Shown here piece after piece: positions 17,440-26,157 of a DNA stretch of 64,000 nt. The position numbers and the translations under genes are program-made. The DNA lies in the NCBI RefSeq assembly GCF_014193845.1, contig NZ_JACHZX010000001.1, forward strand, positions 124,001 through 188,000. Reading direction: 5' to 3'. Numbering within the stretch: position 1 is the stretch's first letter; every line of letters starts with the position of its first letter. The stretch comes from Sphingomonas sp. BK345. GTDB lineage: Bacteria > Pseudomonadota > Alphaproteobacteria > Sphingomonadales > Sphingomonadaceae. The notes beneath the pieces are model-generated. The model ran no database searches. It had not been told where the DNA came from and saw only the letters and a list, made by a program, of their open reading frames with translations.

Positions 17440-19212
17440 ATGACCGATCCTGCCGCCGACAGTCCGATGCGCCGCGCCGTGGCGTTGTGCCGCCGCCATG
17501 TCGCGGCGGCCTTCGGCTTCAGCGCTCTGGTCAACGTGCTCTACATCGCGCCGACCCTGTACATGCTCCAGGTCTACGACCGAGTGGTGCCGACGCAGGG
17601 GCAGCTCACTCTGTTGTTCCTGACGCTGGTACTGCTATTCGCGCTGGTGACGCTGTCGCTGCTCGACCGCGTGCGCACGCGGCTGCTGGTACGCGCCGGC
17701 GTGCAGCTCGATGCCGCGCTGGCGCCGGCGCTGCTCGACTCGACGCTGGGCCGGCCCGATCTGCCGATGGCGCGTCAGGCGCTGCGCGAGTTCGACACGC
17801 TGCGCCAGACGCTGAGCGGCGCCGGCGTGCTCGCGCTGTTCGACGCACCCTGGACGCCGATCTACATCTTCGTCTGCTTCCTCGTGCATCCCGCGATCGG
17901 CGCGGTGGCGCTGGTCGGCGGCACGATCCTGCCCGTGCTGGCGTGGCGCAACGAGCGCGCGACCCGCACCGCGCTGGAGCGCGCCCAAGTCTCCGCCGCC
18001 AACAGCTACGCTAGCCAGGAGGCGATGCTCGGCGGCGCCGAGGCGGTGCGCGCGCTCGGTATGCGCCGCGCGATGGTGGCGCGCCAGCTGCGGCTGCGCG
18101 AGGCGATGCTGGCACAGCAGACCGCGGCGGGCTTCACCGGCGGCAATTATCTCACCGCGACCAAGTTCGTGCGGCTCGCCTTGCAGAGCCTGGCGCTCGG
18201 GCTGGGCGCGCTGTTGGCGATCGACAACCAGATCTCGGCGGGCGCGATCTTCGCCTCCTCCTTCCTGATCGCGCGCGCGCTCGCGCCGATCGAGCAGCTG
18301 ATCGGCGGGTGGAAGGCGATCGCCCAGGCGTTCGGCAGCTACCGGCGGCTCGACAAGCTGCTGATCGAGACGCAGCATGCCGTCCCCGCGACCCAGCTGC
18401 CCGCCCCGCGCGGCGCGATCGCGCTGGAGGGCGTGACGCTGCTCAACGACACGCGCGACGGCACGATCGTCTCCGACGTCACACTGCAGATCGCGCCGGG
18501 CGAGGTGGTGGCGATGATCGGGCCGAGCGGCGCGGGCAAGTCGACGCTCGCCCGCATCATCGCCGGCGCGGTCCGCCCCGACCGCGGCCGCGTCCGGATC
18601 GACGGTGCCGATCTCGGCGACTGGGACCCCGAGCGACTCGCCGCACACGTCGGCTACCTGCCGCAGGAGCCAACGCTCTTCGCGGGCACGATCAAGGAGA
18701 ATATCGCACGTTTCCGCGGCGAGCTGGGCGAGGACAGCGCCGCGCTCGACGCCGCCGCGATCGCCGCGACCGAGCGCGCCCGCGCGCGCGAGCTGGTGCA
18801 GCGGCTGCCGAATGGCTTCGATCATCAGCTCAAGCCCGGCGGGCGCGGCCTCTCCGCCGGCCAGTCGCAGCGAGTCGCGCTGGCACGTGCGATGTACGGC
18901 GACCCGGCGTTGCTGGTGCTCGACGAACCCAACGCCCACCTCGACTCCGAGGGCGACGCCGCGCTGCTCGCCGCCATCGATCACTACAAGCGCGCCGGCC
19001 ACACCATCCTGGTGGTCAGCCACAAGCTCGGCATCCTGCCCGTGGTCGACAAGCTGCTGCTGATGCGCGGCGGCCGGGTCGAGCTCTTCGGACCGCGCGA
19101 CGAGGTGCTCCAGCGCATCGCACCGCCCAAGCTGCGCACCGTTCCAGCCGGCGGGGCCGCCCCTGCCCCGGCCCCTGCCGCCGATATCCCCACTCCCGCC
19201 GCGAGCGCCTGA
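17440..19212 (+). CDS. Type I secretion system permease/ATPase (PrtD-like)
   Basis: This ABC exporter of about 590 residues has a six-helix membrane domain and a nucleotide-binding domain with Walker A GPSGAGKST, the variant signature LSAGQSQRVALARAMYG and Walker B LLVLDEPNAHLD. That signature and the DAPWTPIYI segment mark the PrtD/AprD family, which drives secretion of C-terminally signalled RTX-type proteins straight to the outside. No N-terminal C39 peptidase domain is present. ATG 17440 with GGAG eight bases upstream is preferred; ATG 17410 would add ten residues. The C-terminus is an Ala/Pro-rich tail. It is followed one base later by the HlyD partner. No RTX substrate is visible within the window. 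Confidence 0.93.
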   Translation: MTDPAADSPMRRAVALCRRHVAAAFGFSALVNVLYIAPTLYMLQVYDRVVPTQGQLTLLFLTLVLLFALVTLSLLDRVRTRLLVRAGVQLDAALAPALLDSTLGRPDLPMARQALREFDTLRQTLSGAGVLALFDAPWTPIYIFVCFLVHPAIGAVALVGGTILPVLAWRNERATRTALERAQVSAANSYASQEAMLGGAEAVRALGMRRAMVARQLRLREAMLAQQTAAGFTGGNYLTATKFVRLALQSLALGLGALLAIDNQISAGAIFASSFLIARALAPIEQLIGGWKAIAQAFGSYRRLDKLLIETQHAVPATQLPAPRGAIALEGVTLLNDTRDGTIVSDVTLQIAPGEVVAMIGPSGAGKSTLARIIAGAVRPDRGRVRIDGADLGDWDPERLAAHVGYLPQEPTLFAGTIKENIARFRGELGEDSAALDAAAIAATERARARELVQRLPNGFDHQLKPGGRGLSAGQSQRVALARAMYGDPALLVLDEPNAHLDSEGDAALLAAIDHYKRAGHTILVVSHKLGILPVVDKLLLMRGGRVELFGPRDEVLQRIAPPKLRTVPAGGAAPAPAPAADIPTPAASA

Positions 19213-19213
19213 C

Positions 19214-20554
19214 ATGGCCAGCCTGCCGATCACCGACACCGTCCACCTGCCCGCCGACCCGCGCCGCGACATCCGCACCGGGGTCGTGATCGCGGTGCTG
19301 TTCTTCGTGCTGTTCCTGGGCTGGGCCGCCTTCGCGCGGCTCGACGCCGCGGCTTATGCCGAGGGCGTGCTTCAGGTCTCAGGCCAGCGACAGACCGTAC
19401 AGCACCGCGACGGCGGTGTCGTGCAGGCCATCCTCGTCCGCGAGGGCGAGCGCGTCCGGCGCGGCCAGCTGCTGATCCGGCTCGCCTCGCCGGAGGTGCG
19501 CGCCACCGAGCGCGCGCTCGCCTCGCAGGCGATCCGATTGCTGGCGCAGCGCGCGCGGCTCCAGGCCGAGCAGCTCGGCCAGGGGCAGATCGCGACGCCG
19601 GTCGAGTTCGCGTCGATGCCCGAGGAGGACAAACCCGAGATCGCGCTGGCGATGCGGCTCCAGCAGACCGAGCTGCGCGCGCGCACCGCGACTCTCGCTT
19701 CGCAACGCGACGCGCTCGGCCAGCGCGGCGCGCAGTCGCGCGAGCAGGGCCGCGGCTATGGCGAGCAGGTCGTCTCGGCGCAGGAGCAGCTGCGGCTGCT
19801 CGACGCGCAGCTCGACGCGCTGCGGCCAGTGGCCGCCAAGGGCTTCGTCTCGCAGACCCGCCTGCGCGAGCTGGAGCGGATGCGCGCCGAGCTGCAGGGC
19901 CAGCGCGGTCAATATGCCGCCAGCGTCGCACAGACGCGCGAGGCCGCCCGCGAGAGCCAGATCGAACGGCTCGAGGCCGAGCGCACCTTCAGCGAGCGCA
20001 CCGCCGCCGACCTGCGCGACGTCGAGACCAAGCTGGGCGACGTGATGCCCAAGCTGAGCGCGGCGCGCGACCAGCTGGCGCGTACCGAGATCCGCTCACC
20101 CGCGACCGGCGCGGTGGTGGGACTGACGGTGTTCACTCCCGGCGGTGTGATCGCGCCGGGCCAGAAGCTGATGGACGTGGTGCCCGAGCGCACGCCGCTG
20201 CGCATCCAGGCGCATATCTCGCCCGACGACGCCGACGACCTCACCGTCGGCCAGAAGACGCTCGTGAAGTTCCCCAGCCTGCACGAGCGTGACCTGCCCG
20301 AGCTGACCGGCGAGCTGACCCGCCTGTCGGCCGACAGCTTCACCGACGAGAAGACCGGGCGCAGCTATTTCACCGGCGAGGTAGTGGTGCCGCCGTCGCA
20401 GCTGCGGCTGCTGTCGAGCTTTCGCGGCAAGGACTTTCAGCTGCGCGCCGGCATGCCCGCGCAGGTGCTGATCCCGCTGCGCAAGCGCACCGCGCTCGAC
20501 TATGCGGTGGAGCCGCTGGTGGGCGGCTTCTGGGCCTCGTTCCGCGAGCATTGA
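19214..20554 (+). CDS. HlyD-family type I secretion adaptor
   Basis: This 446-residue membrane fusion protein has one N-terminal transmembrane helix (GVVIAVLFFVLFLGWAAF), a split lipoyl/biotinyl-like domain (VQHRDGGVVQAILVREGERV), a long alpha-helical hairpin rich in Gln/Arg/Glu, and the C-terminal HlyD signature region (TEIRSPATGAVVGLTVFTPG, then GGVIAPGQKLMDVVPE). It would link the ABC exporter upstream with an outer-membrane TolC channel. It ends in SFREH, typical of PrtE-like adaptors. No tolC gene follows; the nearest channel gene, in the RND operon at 39.7-41.2 kb, is of the NodT/OprM type. Confidence 0.94.
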   Translation: MASLPITDTVHLPADPRRDIRTGVVIAVLFFVLFLGWAAFARLDAAAYAEGVLQVSGQRQTVQHRDGGVVQAILVREGERVRRGQLLIRLASPEVRATERALASQAIRLLAQRARLQAEQLGQGQIATPVEFASMPEEDKPEIALAMRLQQTELRARTATLASQRDALGQRGAQSREQGRGYGEQVVSAQEQLRLLDAQLDALRPVAAKGFVSQTRLRELERMRAELQGQRGQYAASVAQTREAARESQIERLEAERTFSERTAADLRDVETKLGDVMPKLSAARDQLARTEIRSPATGAVVGLTVFTPGGVIAPGQKLMDVVPERTPLRIQAHISPDDADDLTVGQKTLVKFPSLHERDLPELTGELTRLSADSFTDEKTGRSYFTGEVVVPPSQLRLLSSFRGKDFQLRAGMPAQVLIPLRKRTALDYAVEPLVGGFWASFREH

Positions 20555-20610
20555 GGGGGGGCGATGGGCCGGCGCGCTCGCGCCACGCCTCCCCGCGTTT
20601 TCCTCTCTTC

Positions 20611-20781
20611 CGTCATTCCCGCGAAGGCGGCAATCCAGACGCGTTGTCCTTCGTCGGGGGGCGGGCCGGTCGTCGCTTCACGCTAAGCGTTGTTGTTCCG
20701 CTTCCTAGTCGCGCATGTCGAGCTGTCTCCGCGGCTCACTGTCGTCCGCGCGTCTGGATCCCCGCCTGCGCGGGGATGACG
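20611..20781. repeat. Inverted repeat element, CGTCATTCCCGCG type (class C)
   Basis: A left arm at about 20611-20643 (CGTCATTCCCGCGAAGGCGG, then an ATCCAGACGCG core) pairs with a right arm at about 20748-20781 that reads CGTCTGGATCCCCGCCTGCG and ends in GATGACG. The roughly 105-bp centre is not conserved in any other element seen here. The element occupies much of the 410-bp gap between the HlyD gene and ndvA. The rest of that gap (to 20964) holds no gene I can support and is presumably the ndvA promoter region. Confidence 0.75.
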
Positions 20782-20964
20782 ACGTGAGCGGACGGCGTGC
20801 GGCAACAAGGTTCCGCGTGAACAACTCGCCTCATCGACGTTATAACTCATTCTGGCGCTTGATCACGTCGAATTAACCATCGCGAACGTAGAGCGACCTC
20901 GTTCCGAACGATCAGCAAGCGGCGACGGCGGGACGCCTTTCCAGCTCCAGCGACGAGACCGATC

Positions 20965-22770
20965 ATGGCCCAGCCCATGTCCGCCCCACTTCCGCCCGCC
21001 GAGCCGAAGCGCTCGCACCTGTATATCCTCCGCGCGCTCGCGCTGCTGCGGCCCGAGAAGGTCAAGGCCGGGTCGTTGATCGGCGCCGGCCTGCTCGTCG
21101 CGCTGCTTCAGGTCAGCGAGCCGCTGCTGTTCGGCAAGGCGGTCAACGGCCTCACGTCGGGCGCCGGGCCGATGCGCTACGTCGCGATGTGGTGCGGGAT
21201 CAGCGTCGCGGTGTTCCTCGCCAGCGTCGTCATCTCGCTGCTCGCCGACCGCATGGCGCACCGGCGCCGCCTTGCCGCCATGTCCTCCTACGTCGAGCAT
21301 CTGCTCGCGCTGCCGCCGTCATTCCATACCCAGGCGCGCTCGGGCCGGCTGATGCGGATCATGATCTCGGGCTGCGACGCGCTGTTCAACCTGTGGCTGC
21401 CGCTGCTGCGCGACCAGATCACCAATCTGGCGATCGTCGCGGTGCTGCTGCCGATCGCGCTCGCCACCAACTGGCGGCTCGCGCTGGTGCTGCTCGCGCT
21501 GATGGTCGTCTATTCGGCGGTCAACCTCGTGGTGATGCGCCATACCTCGACCGGCCAGGCGCAGGTGGAGGACCGGTTCACCGACATATCGGGTAATCTT
21601 GGTGACCTCTTCGGCAACGTCACCGTCCTGCAGAGCTTCCTCGCGGTGCCCGGCGAGCTGGGCAACGTGCGCCGCTCGCTCCACGACCTGCTGCACGCGC
21701 AATATCCGGTGCTCAACTGGTGGGCGGTCTCGGCGGTGCTGACGCGCGGCGCGTCGTCGATCGCGATCGTCTCGATCTTCGGCTTCGGCGCGGCGCTGGT
21801 GTCGCGCGGACTCGCCACGATCGGGGACGTCGTCTCCTTCGTCGGCTTCGCGACTCTGCTGATCGCGCGGCTGGAGACGATCACCAGCTTCATCGTCGAC
21901 AAGGCGCAGCGCCTCCCAGCGCTGGTGCAGTTCTTCGACGTGCTCGATCAGCAGAGCCATATCGGCGAGACCGCCGACGCGCGACCGCTCGCGGTGAGCG
22001 AGGGTCGGGTCACCTTCGAGAAGGTCTCGTTCCGCTATCCCACTGGCTCGGGCGCGGTGCACGACCTCAGCTTCGAGGTCGAGCCCGGCCAGACGGTCGC
22101 GATCGTCGGCCCGACCGGATCGGGCAAGTCGACCGCGCTGGGCCTGTTCCAGCGTGCCTATGATCCGGAGAGCGGGCGCATCCTGGTCGACGGGCAGGAC
22201 ATCCGCGACGTCACGCTCGCCTCGCTGCGCGCCGCGACGGGCGTGGTGTTCCAGGAGGCCGGGCTGTTCAACCGCTCGATCGCGGAGAATATCGCGATGG
22301 GCAACCCCGACGCGACGATGGAGCAGATCGAGGACGCGGCGCGGATCGCCGGCGCGTACGACTTCATCATGCGCAAGCCGCAGGGCTTCGCCACCCCGGT
22401 CGGTGATCGCGGCGCGGGCCTGTCGGGCGGCGAGCGTCAGCGCATCGCGATCGCGCGCGCGCTGCTGAAGAACGCGCCGATCCTGCTGCTCGATGAGGCG
22501 ACCAGCGCGCTCGACGTTGCCACCGAGGCGCGCTTGCAGGAGAGCCTGGAGCGGCTGCGCCAGGGCCGTACCACCTTCGTGATCGCGCACCGCCTGTCCA
22601 CCGTGCGCGCGGCGGACCGGATCGTGGTGCTCGACCAGGGCCGGATCGTCGAGCAGGGCGGCTTCGACGAGCTGCTCGCGCGCGGCGGCGCCTTCGCCCA
22701 GCTGGCGGCGGACGGCGGGCTCACCGTGCCGGCGGCCAATGATGACGCGGGTGAGCGCGCCGCGGCCTGA
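20965..22770 (+). CDS. ndvA: Glucan ABC exporter, fused permease/ATPase (NdvA/ChvA type)
   Basis: This 601-residue half-transporter has six membrane helices followed by an ATPase domain with Walker A GPTGSGKST, signature LSGGERQRIAIARAL and Walker B ILLLDEATSALD. The segments LFGKAVNGL near the N-terminus, TGQAQVEDRFTDISGNLGD in the middle and VVFQEAGLFNRSIAENIAMG in the ATPase domain match the NdvA/ChvA family, which exports cyclic beta-1,2-glucan to the periplasm in rhizobia and agrobacteria. No glucan synthase (ndvB/chvB) lies in the window, so the real substrate is uncertain. The gene stands alone between two repeat elements. Confidence 0.88.
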   Translation: MAQPMSAPLPPAEPKRSHLYILRALALLRPEKVKAGSLIGAGLLVALLQVSEPLLFGKAVNGLTSGAGPMRYVAMWCGISVAVFLASVVISLLADRMAHRRRLAAMSSYVEHLLALPPSFHTQARSGRLMRIMISGCDALFNLWLPLLRDQITNLAIVAVLLPIALATNWRLALVLLALMVVYSAVNLVVMRHTSTGQAQVEDRFTDISGNLGDLFGNVTVLQSFLAVPGELGNVRRSLHDLLHAQYPVLNWWAVSAVLTRGASSIAIVSIFGFGAALVSRGLATIGDVVSFVGFATLLIARLETITSFIVDKAQRLPALVQFFDVLDQQSHIGETADARPLAVSEGRVTFEKVSFRYPTGSGAVHDLSFEVEPGQTVAIVGPTGSGKSTALGLFQRAYDPESGRILVDGQDIRDVTLASLRAATGVVFQEAGLFNRSIAENIAMGNPDATMEQIEDAARIAGAYDFIMRKPQGFATPVGDRGAGLSGGERQRIAIARALLKNAPILLLDEATSALDVATEARLQESLERLRQGRTTFVIAHRLSTVRAADRIVVLDQGRIVEQGGFDELLARGGAFAQLAADGGLTVPAANDDAGERAAA

Positions 22771-22799
22771 GCGCGGGGCGTGAGGGGCGGTTGGCAGCA

Positions 22800-22931
22800 T
22801 TCCTCCCCGCTCGGGGGAGGAGGACCAGCCGCAGGCTGGTGAAGGGGGACTTCCACATGCGCTGCGCTGGGTGGGTATCCCCCTCCACCACGCCCTACGG
22901 GCGCGGTCCCCCTCCCCGTGCCGGGGAGGAT
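22800..22931. repeat. C-rich palindromic element (class A)
   Basis: The left end TCCTCCCCGCTCGGGGGAGG and the right end CCCCGTGCCGGGGAGGA are complementary, and an inner GGACCAGCCGCAGGCTGGTG hairpin is followed by matched G-rich and C-rich runs. The same internal hairpin occurs at 39197-39328. It lies 30 bp after ndvA. From here to 23040 I see no gene. Confidence 0.8.
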
Positions 22932-23040
22932 CTGCGTTGCGGCCCCCTATGCAGCGTAAGGCACTCTCGGACGGTCGGGCGCTTGAGCTTGTGCCGGCTC
23001 ATCGATGGACGCTCATAGCCGGCCGGTAGATAAGCACGTC

Positions 23041-23610
23041 ATGTCCTCTGACCCCGCGGCCCACACCCCACTCGAACACTGGCGATCGCAGCTCGCCACC
23101 GGCGGCCGCGACGTGCCCGGCTTCGATCCGAACGACGGCGGCGCCGCGGCGCGGTTGCTCCTCCTCCTCGAGACCCCCGGCGCGCATGGGCCGGCGATCG
23201 TCTCGCGCGACCACGCCACGGGCACGTCGCGCAACCTCAAGCGCTTCCTCGCCGAGGCGGGGATCGAGCGGCGCGACACGCTGCTGTGGAACGCGGTGCC
23301 GTGGAACGTCCACGCCCAGGGCGAGCGCAACCGGCCCCTTCACCGCGGCGAAATTGCCGAGGGCCTCGCGCTTCTCCCGCCTCTGCTCCACCTGCTGCCG
23401 CGGCTGGAGGTGGTGGTACTCGCCGGCCGGGTCGCGCGTGGGGCCGCCGCGCTGGTCGAGCGCGAACAGCCTCACGTCGGCGTGCTGACGATGCCGCACC
23501 CCTCACCCACCTATGTCTGCACCAGCCCAGCGGTGCCGCGCGCGATCGTCGCGACGCTCGCCGAGGCCGCGGCGCGGCTCAGTCGAGCCGGCGCGCCAGT
23601 TCCACGTTGA
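23041..23610 (+). CDS. Uracil-DNA glycosylase superfamily protein
   Basis: This protein of about 189 residues carries the fold signals of PF03167: LLLLLETPG in the position of the first active-site motif, LLWNAVPWNVHAQG, and a C-terminal MPHPSPTYV resembling the H-P-S motif. It is shorter than family 4/5 enzymes and lacks the [4Fe-4S] cysteines, so it may be a divergent member of unknown substrate. ATG 23041 is taken as the start; ATG 23005 would add 12 residues. Its 3' end overlaps the convergent MFS gene by 32 bp. Confidence 0.7.
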   Translation: MSSDPAAHTPLEHWRSQLATGGRDVPGFDPNDGGAAARLLLLLETPGAHGPAIVSRDHATGTSRNLKRFLAEAGIERRDTLLWNAVPWNVHAQGERNRPLHRGEIAEGLALLPPLLHLLPRLEVVVLAGRVARGAAALVEREQPHVGVLTMPHPSPTYVCTSPAVPRAIVATLAEAAARLSRAGAPVPR

Positions 23611-24901
23611 GCCCCAGCGCCGCGAGCGTGCCGAGCGCGCCCGAGAGCAGATACGCCCCCGCCGCAACCAGCCCGAACGCCTGGGTCAGCGCCAGCGCGG
23701 CGAGCGGCGCGAAGCCGGCGCCGAACAGCCAGGCGAGGTCGGAGGTCAGTGCCGCGCCGGTGTAGCGCGCGCGCTTCGGGAAGTTGCTCGTCACCGCGCC
23801 CGATGACTGGCCGAACGACAGGCCCAGCAGCAGGAAGCCCATGACCATGAACAGCACCTCGCCCGCGCGCCCGCCGTTCAACAGCGTCGGCGCGAAGCCG
23901 CTATAGGCCGCGATCCCCGCGGCAGTGTAGCCGAGCACGCTGCGTCGGCCGATCCGGTCGGCGAGCAATCCGGACAGCACGATCGCGCCGAGACCGACCA
24001 CGCCGCCGATCGTCTCGATCAGCAGGAAGCTGGCGATGCTCTCGCGGGTGAACAGATTCACCCAGGAGAGCGGAAAGACCGTCACCATGTGGAACAGCGC
24101 GAAACTGGCCAGCGGCGCGAACGCGCCGATGATGATGTTGCGCCACTGCGCCTTCACCGTGGCGCCGACCGGCGACGGGGTGAGCTCACGGCTCTTGAAC
24201 AGCTCGGTATATTCGGGCGTGACGACGATGCGCAGCCGCGCGAACAGCGCCACCACGTTGAGCGCGAACGCCACGAAGAAGGGATAGCGCCAGCCCCAGG
24301 AAATGAAGTCGGCGGCCGGCAGCGTCGACACGAAGAAGGCGAACAGCGCACTCGCCACCACCAGGCCGAGCGGCGCGCCGAGCTGGGGCACCATCGCCCA
24401 CCAGCCGCGCTGCTTCTCCGGCGCGTTGAGCGCGAGCAGCGAGGCCAACCCATCCCATGCGCCGCCCAGCGCGATACCCTGACCAATACGGAACAGCGCG
24501 AGCAGAATCGCCGACCAGCCACCGATCTCGGCATAGCCGGGCAGGAAGGCGACCAGCACGGTCGACGTGCCGAGCAGGAACAGCGCCATCGTCAGCTTGG
24601 TGCCGCGGCCATGCCGACGGTCGACCCACATGAAGATCTGCGTGCCGATCGGGCGCGCGATAAACGCCAGCGGGAACAGCGCGAACGACCACAACGTGGC
24701 GGTGATCCGCTCCATGTACGGGAACACCACCGTCGGGAAGACCAGCACCGACGCGATGGCGTAGACGAAGAAGTCAAAGAATTCCGAGGTTCGTCCAATG
24801 ATCACGCCGATCGCGATCTCACCGGGACGGACCTGATGGTCGTCCCGCGTGTTGACGTTGCGGGCGCCGCGCTCGAGCGGCGCGGAGTGTGCGGTGGCCA
24901 T
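23579..24901 (-). CDS. MFS transporter, metabolite:H+ symporter (MHS) type
   Basis: This 440-residue protein has 12 predicted membrane helices. The first helix region, IGVIIGRTSEFFDFFVYAIAS, and the loop motifs DRRHGRGTKLT and DRIGRRSVLG are typical of the metabolite:H+ symporter branch (ProP, KgtP, ShiA). Likely substrates are organic acids or osmolytes, which cannot be decided from sequence. It is a single gene, divergent from cyoA with 113 bp between starts, and its end overlaps the uracil-DNA glycosylase-like gene. Confidence 0.9.
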   Translation of the reverse strand: MATAHSAPLERGARNVNTRDDHQVRPGEIAIGVIIGRTSEFFDFFVYAIASVLVFPTVVFPYMERITATLWSFALFPLAFIARPIGTQIFMWVDRRHGRGTKLTMALFLLGTSTVLVAFLPGYAEIGGWSAILLALFRIGQGIALGGAWDGLASLLALNAPEKQRGWWAMVPQLGAPLGLVVASALFAFFVSTLPAADFISWGWRYPFFVAFALNVVALFARLRIVVTPEYTELFKSRELTPSPVGATVKAQWRNIIIGAFAPLASFALFHMVTVFPLSWVNLFTRESIASFLLIETIGGVVGLGAIVLSGLLADRIGRRSVLGYTAAGIAAYSGFAPTLLNGGRAGEVLFMVMGFLLLGLSFGQSSGAVTSNFPKRARYTGAALTSDLAWLFGAGFAPLAALALTQAFGLVAAGAYLLSGALGTLAALGLNVELARRLD

Positions 24902-24963
24902 TCTATGTTCCCGATCGGACGTATCTCGCGGCTCCTTAGCCTAAGTGCCACAACGCCGGGATG

Positions 24964-24976
24964 GGACAAAATGTCC
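24964..24976. promoter_or_regulatory. Short inverted repeat upstream of cyoA
   Basis: GGACA-AAA-TGTCC is a perfect 5-bp inverted repeat with a 3-base spacer, about 39 bp before the cyoA start and within the divergent MFS/cyo promoter region. It could bind a regulator of the oxidase operon. No regulator is assigned, and a chance occurrence is possible. Confidence 0.25.
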
Positions 24977-25014
24977 TATTCCGCTGCGCCGCAGCAAAGC
25001 CTAGCTGCGCGACC

Positions 25015-26151
25015 ATGATCCCCCTGCCCTCTCCCTCGCCCTCGCGCCGCGTGGTGTCGCTCGCGCCGCGCCTGCTCGCGCTCGGCGCGCTGGCCATGCT
25101 CGGCGGCTGCGACACCGTGGTGATGAACCCCGCCGGCGATGTCGCCGTGCAGCAGTCGAACCTGATCATCTGGTCGGTCGTGCTGATGCTGCTGATCATC
25201 GTGCCGGTGATGGCGCTGACGGTGGTGTTCGCGTGGCGCTATCGCGAGACCAACACCGAGGCGACCTACGAGCCCGACTGGGACCATTCGACCGGCCTCG
25301 AGCTGGTGATCTGGTCGGCGCCGCTGCTGATCATCATCGCGCTCGGCGCGCTGACCTGGGTGGCGACGCACACGCTCGACCCTTATCGTCCGCTCGCGCG
25401 CACCGCGCCGGGCAAGCCCGTCGCCGCGACCGATCGTCCGCTCGAGGTGCAGGTGGTCTCGCTCGACTGGAAATGGCTGTTCATCTACCCCGAGCAGGGC
25501 ATCGCCACGGTCAACGAGCTGGTCGTTCCGGTCAACCGGCCGGTCAAGTTCACGATGACCTCGTCCAGCGTGATGAACGCTCTCTGGGTGCCGGCGATGG
25601 CGGGGATGGTCTATACCATGCCGGGCATGGAGACGGTGCTGCACGGCGTGCTCAACCGTACCGGCAAGTTCGCCGGTCGCTCGGGGAACTACTCGGGGGC
25701 CGGCTTCTCGCACATGACCTTCTGGACCCACTCGGTCGCGCCCGCGCGGTTCGAGCAATGGGCCGCGGGCGTGAAGCGGAACCGCTGGCGCCTCGACACG
25801 GCTTCCTATCTGAGGCTGGAGCAGCCGACCGAGAAGGTCCCGCCGCTCGGCTTCGGCAGCGTCGACCCCACGCTGTTCCGCCGCGTCGTCGCGATCTGCG
25901 TCAAGCCGGGCACCGACTGCATGCAGGGCATGTCGCATGCGGGACCGGCGGTGAACGACCGCGCGCCGCGTGACGGCGAGGCCAAGGGCGCGCTGACCCG
26001 CGACCCGTCCGAGAAGGGCGAGTCGCCGCACCTTAGCGCGCCGCACGGCCAGGCACCGGGCCAGAACGATCCCGGCGCCGGCAGCAACCGCAACATGACC
26101 GAGCTTCACCTTCCGGCGCCGCTGCGCGCCCGTGCCTCGAAGGAGGCCTGA
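25015..26151 (+). CDS. cyoA: Cytochrome bo3 ubiquinol oxidase subunit II
   Basis: Starting at ATG 25015 gives a 378-residue lipoprotein: the signal peptide ends in LGGC (Cys32), followed by two membrane helices and a periplasmic cupredoxin domain. The CuA ligands of cytochrome c oxidases are absent, as expected for a quinol oxidase, and LDWKWLFIYPEQGIATVNEL and PGMETVLHGVLN are CyoA hallmarks. The enzyme oxidises ubiquinol, reduces O2 to water and pumps protons. The C-terminus carries about 90 extra Gly/Pro/Ser-rich residues beyond the core. It is the first gene of cyoABCD-surf1. Confidence 0.95.
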   Translation: MIPLPSPSPSRRVVSLAPRLLALGALAMLGGCDTVVMNPAGDVAVQQSNLIIWSVVLMLLIIVPVMALTVVFAWRYRETNTEATYEPDWDHSTGLELVIWSAPLLIIIALGALTWVATHTLDPYRPLARTAPGKPVAATDRPLEVQVVSLDWKWLFIYPEQGIATVNELVVPVNRPVKFTMTSSSVMNALWVPAMAGMVYTMPGMETVLHGVLNRTGKFAGRSGNYSGAGFSHMTFWTHSVAPARFEQWAAGVKRNRWRLDTASYLRLEQPTEKVPPLGFGSVDPTLFRRVVAICVKPGTDCMQGMSHAGPAVNDRAPRDGEAKGALTRDPSEKGESPHLSAPHGQAPGQNDPGAGSNRNMTELHLPAPLRARASKEA

Positions 26152-26157
26152 GGACCT

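Noticed and set aside
20551..20787. A 78-codon frame downstream of the HlyD gene
   Set aside because: It runs through the class C inverted repeat, so the open frame is a by-product of the repeat.
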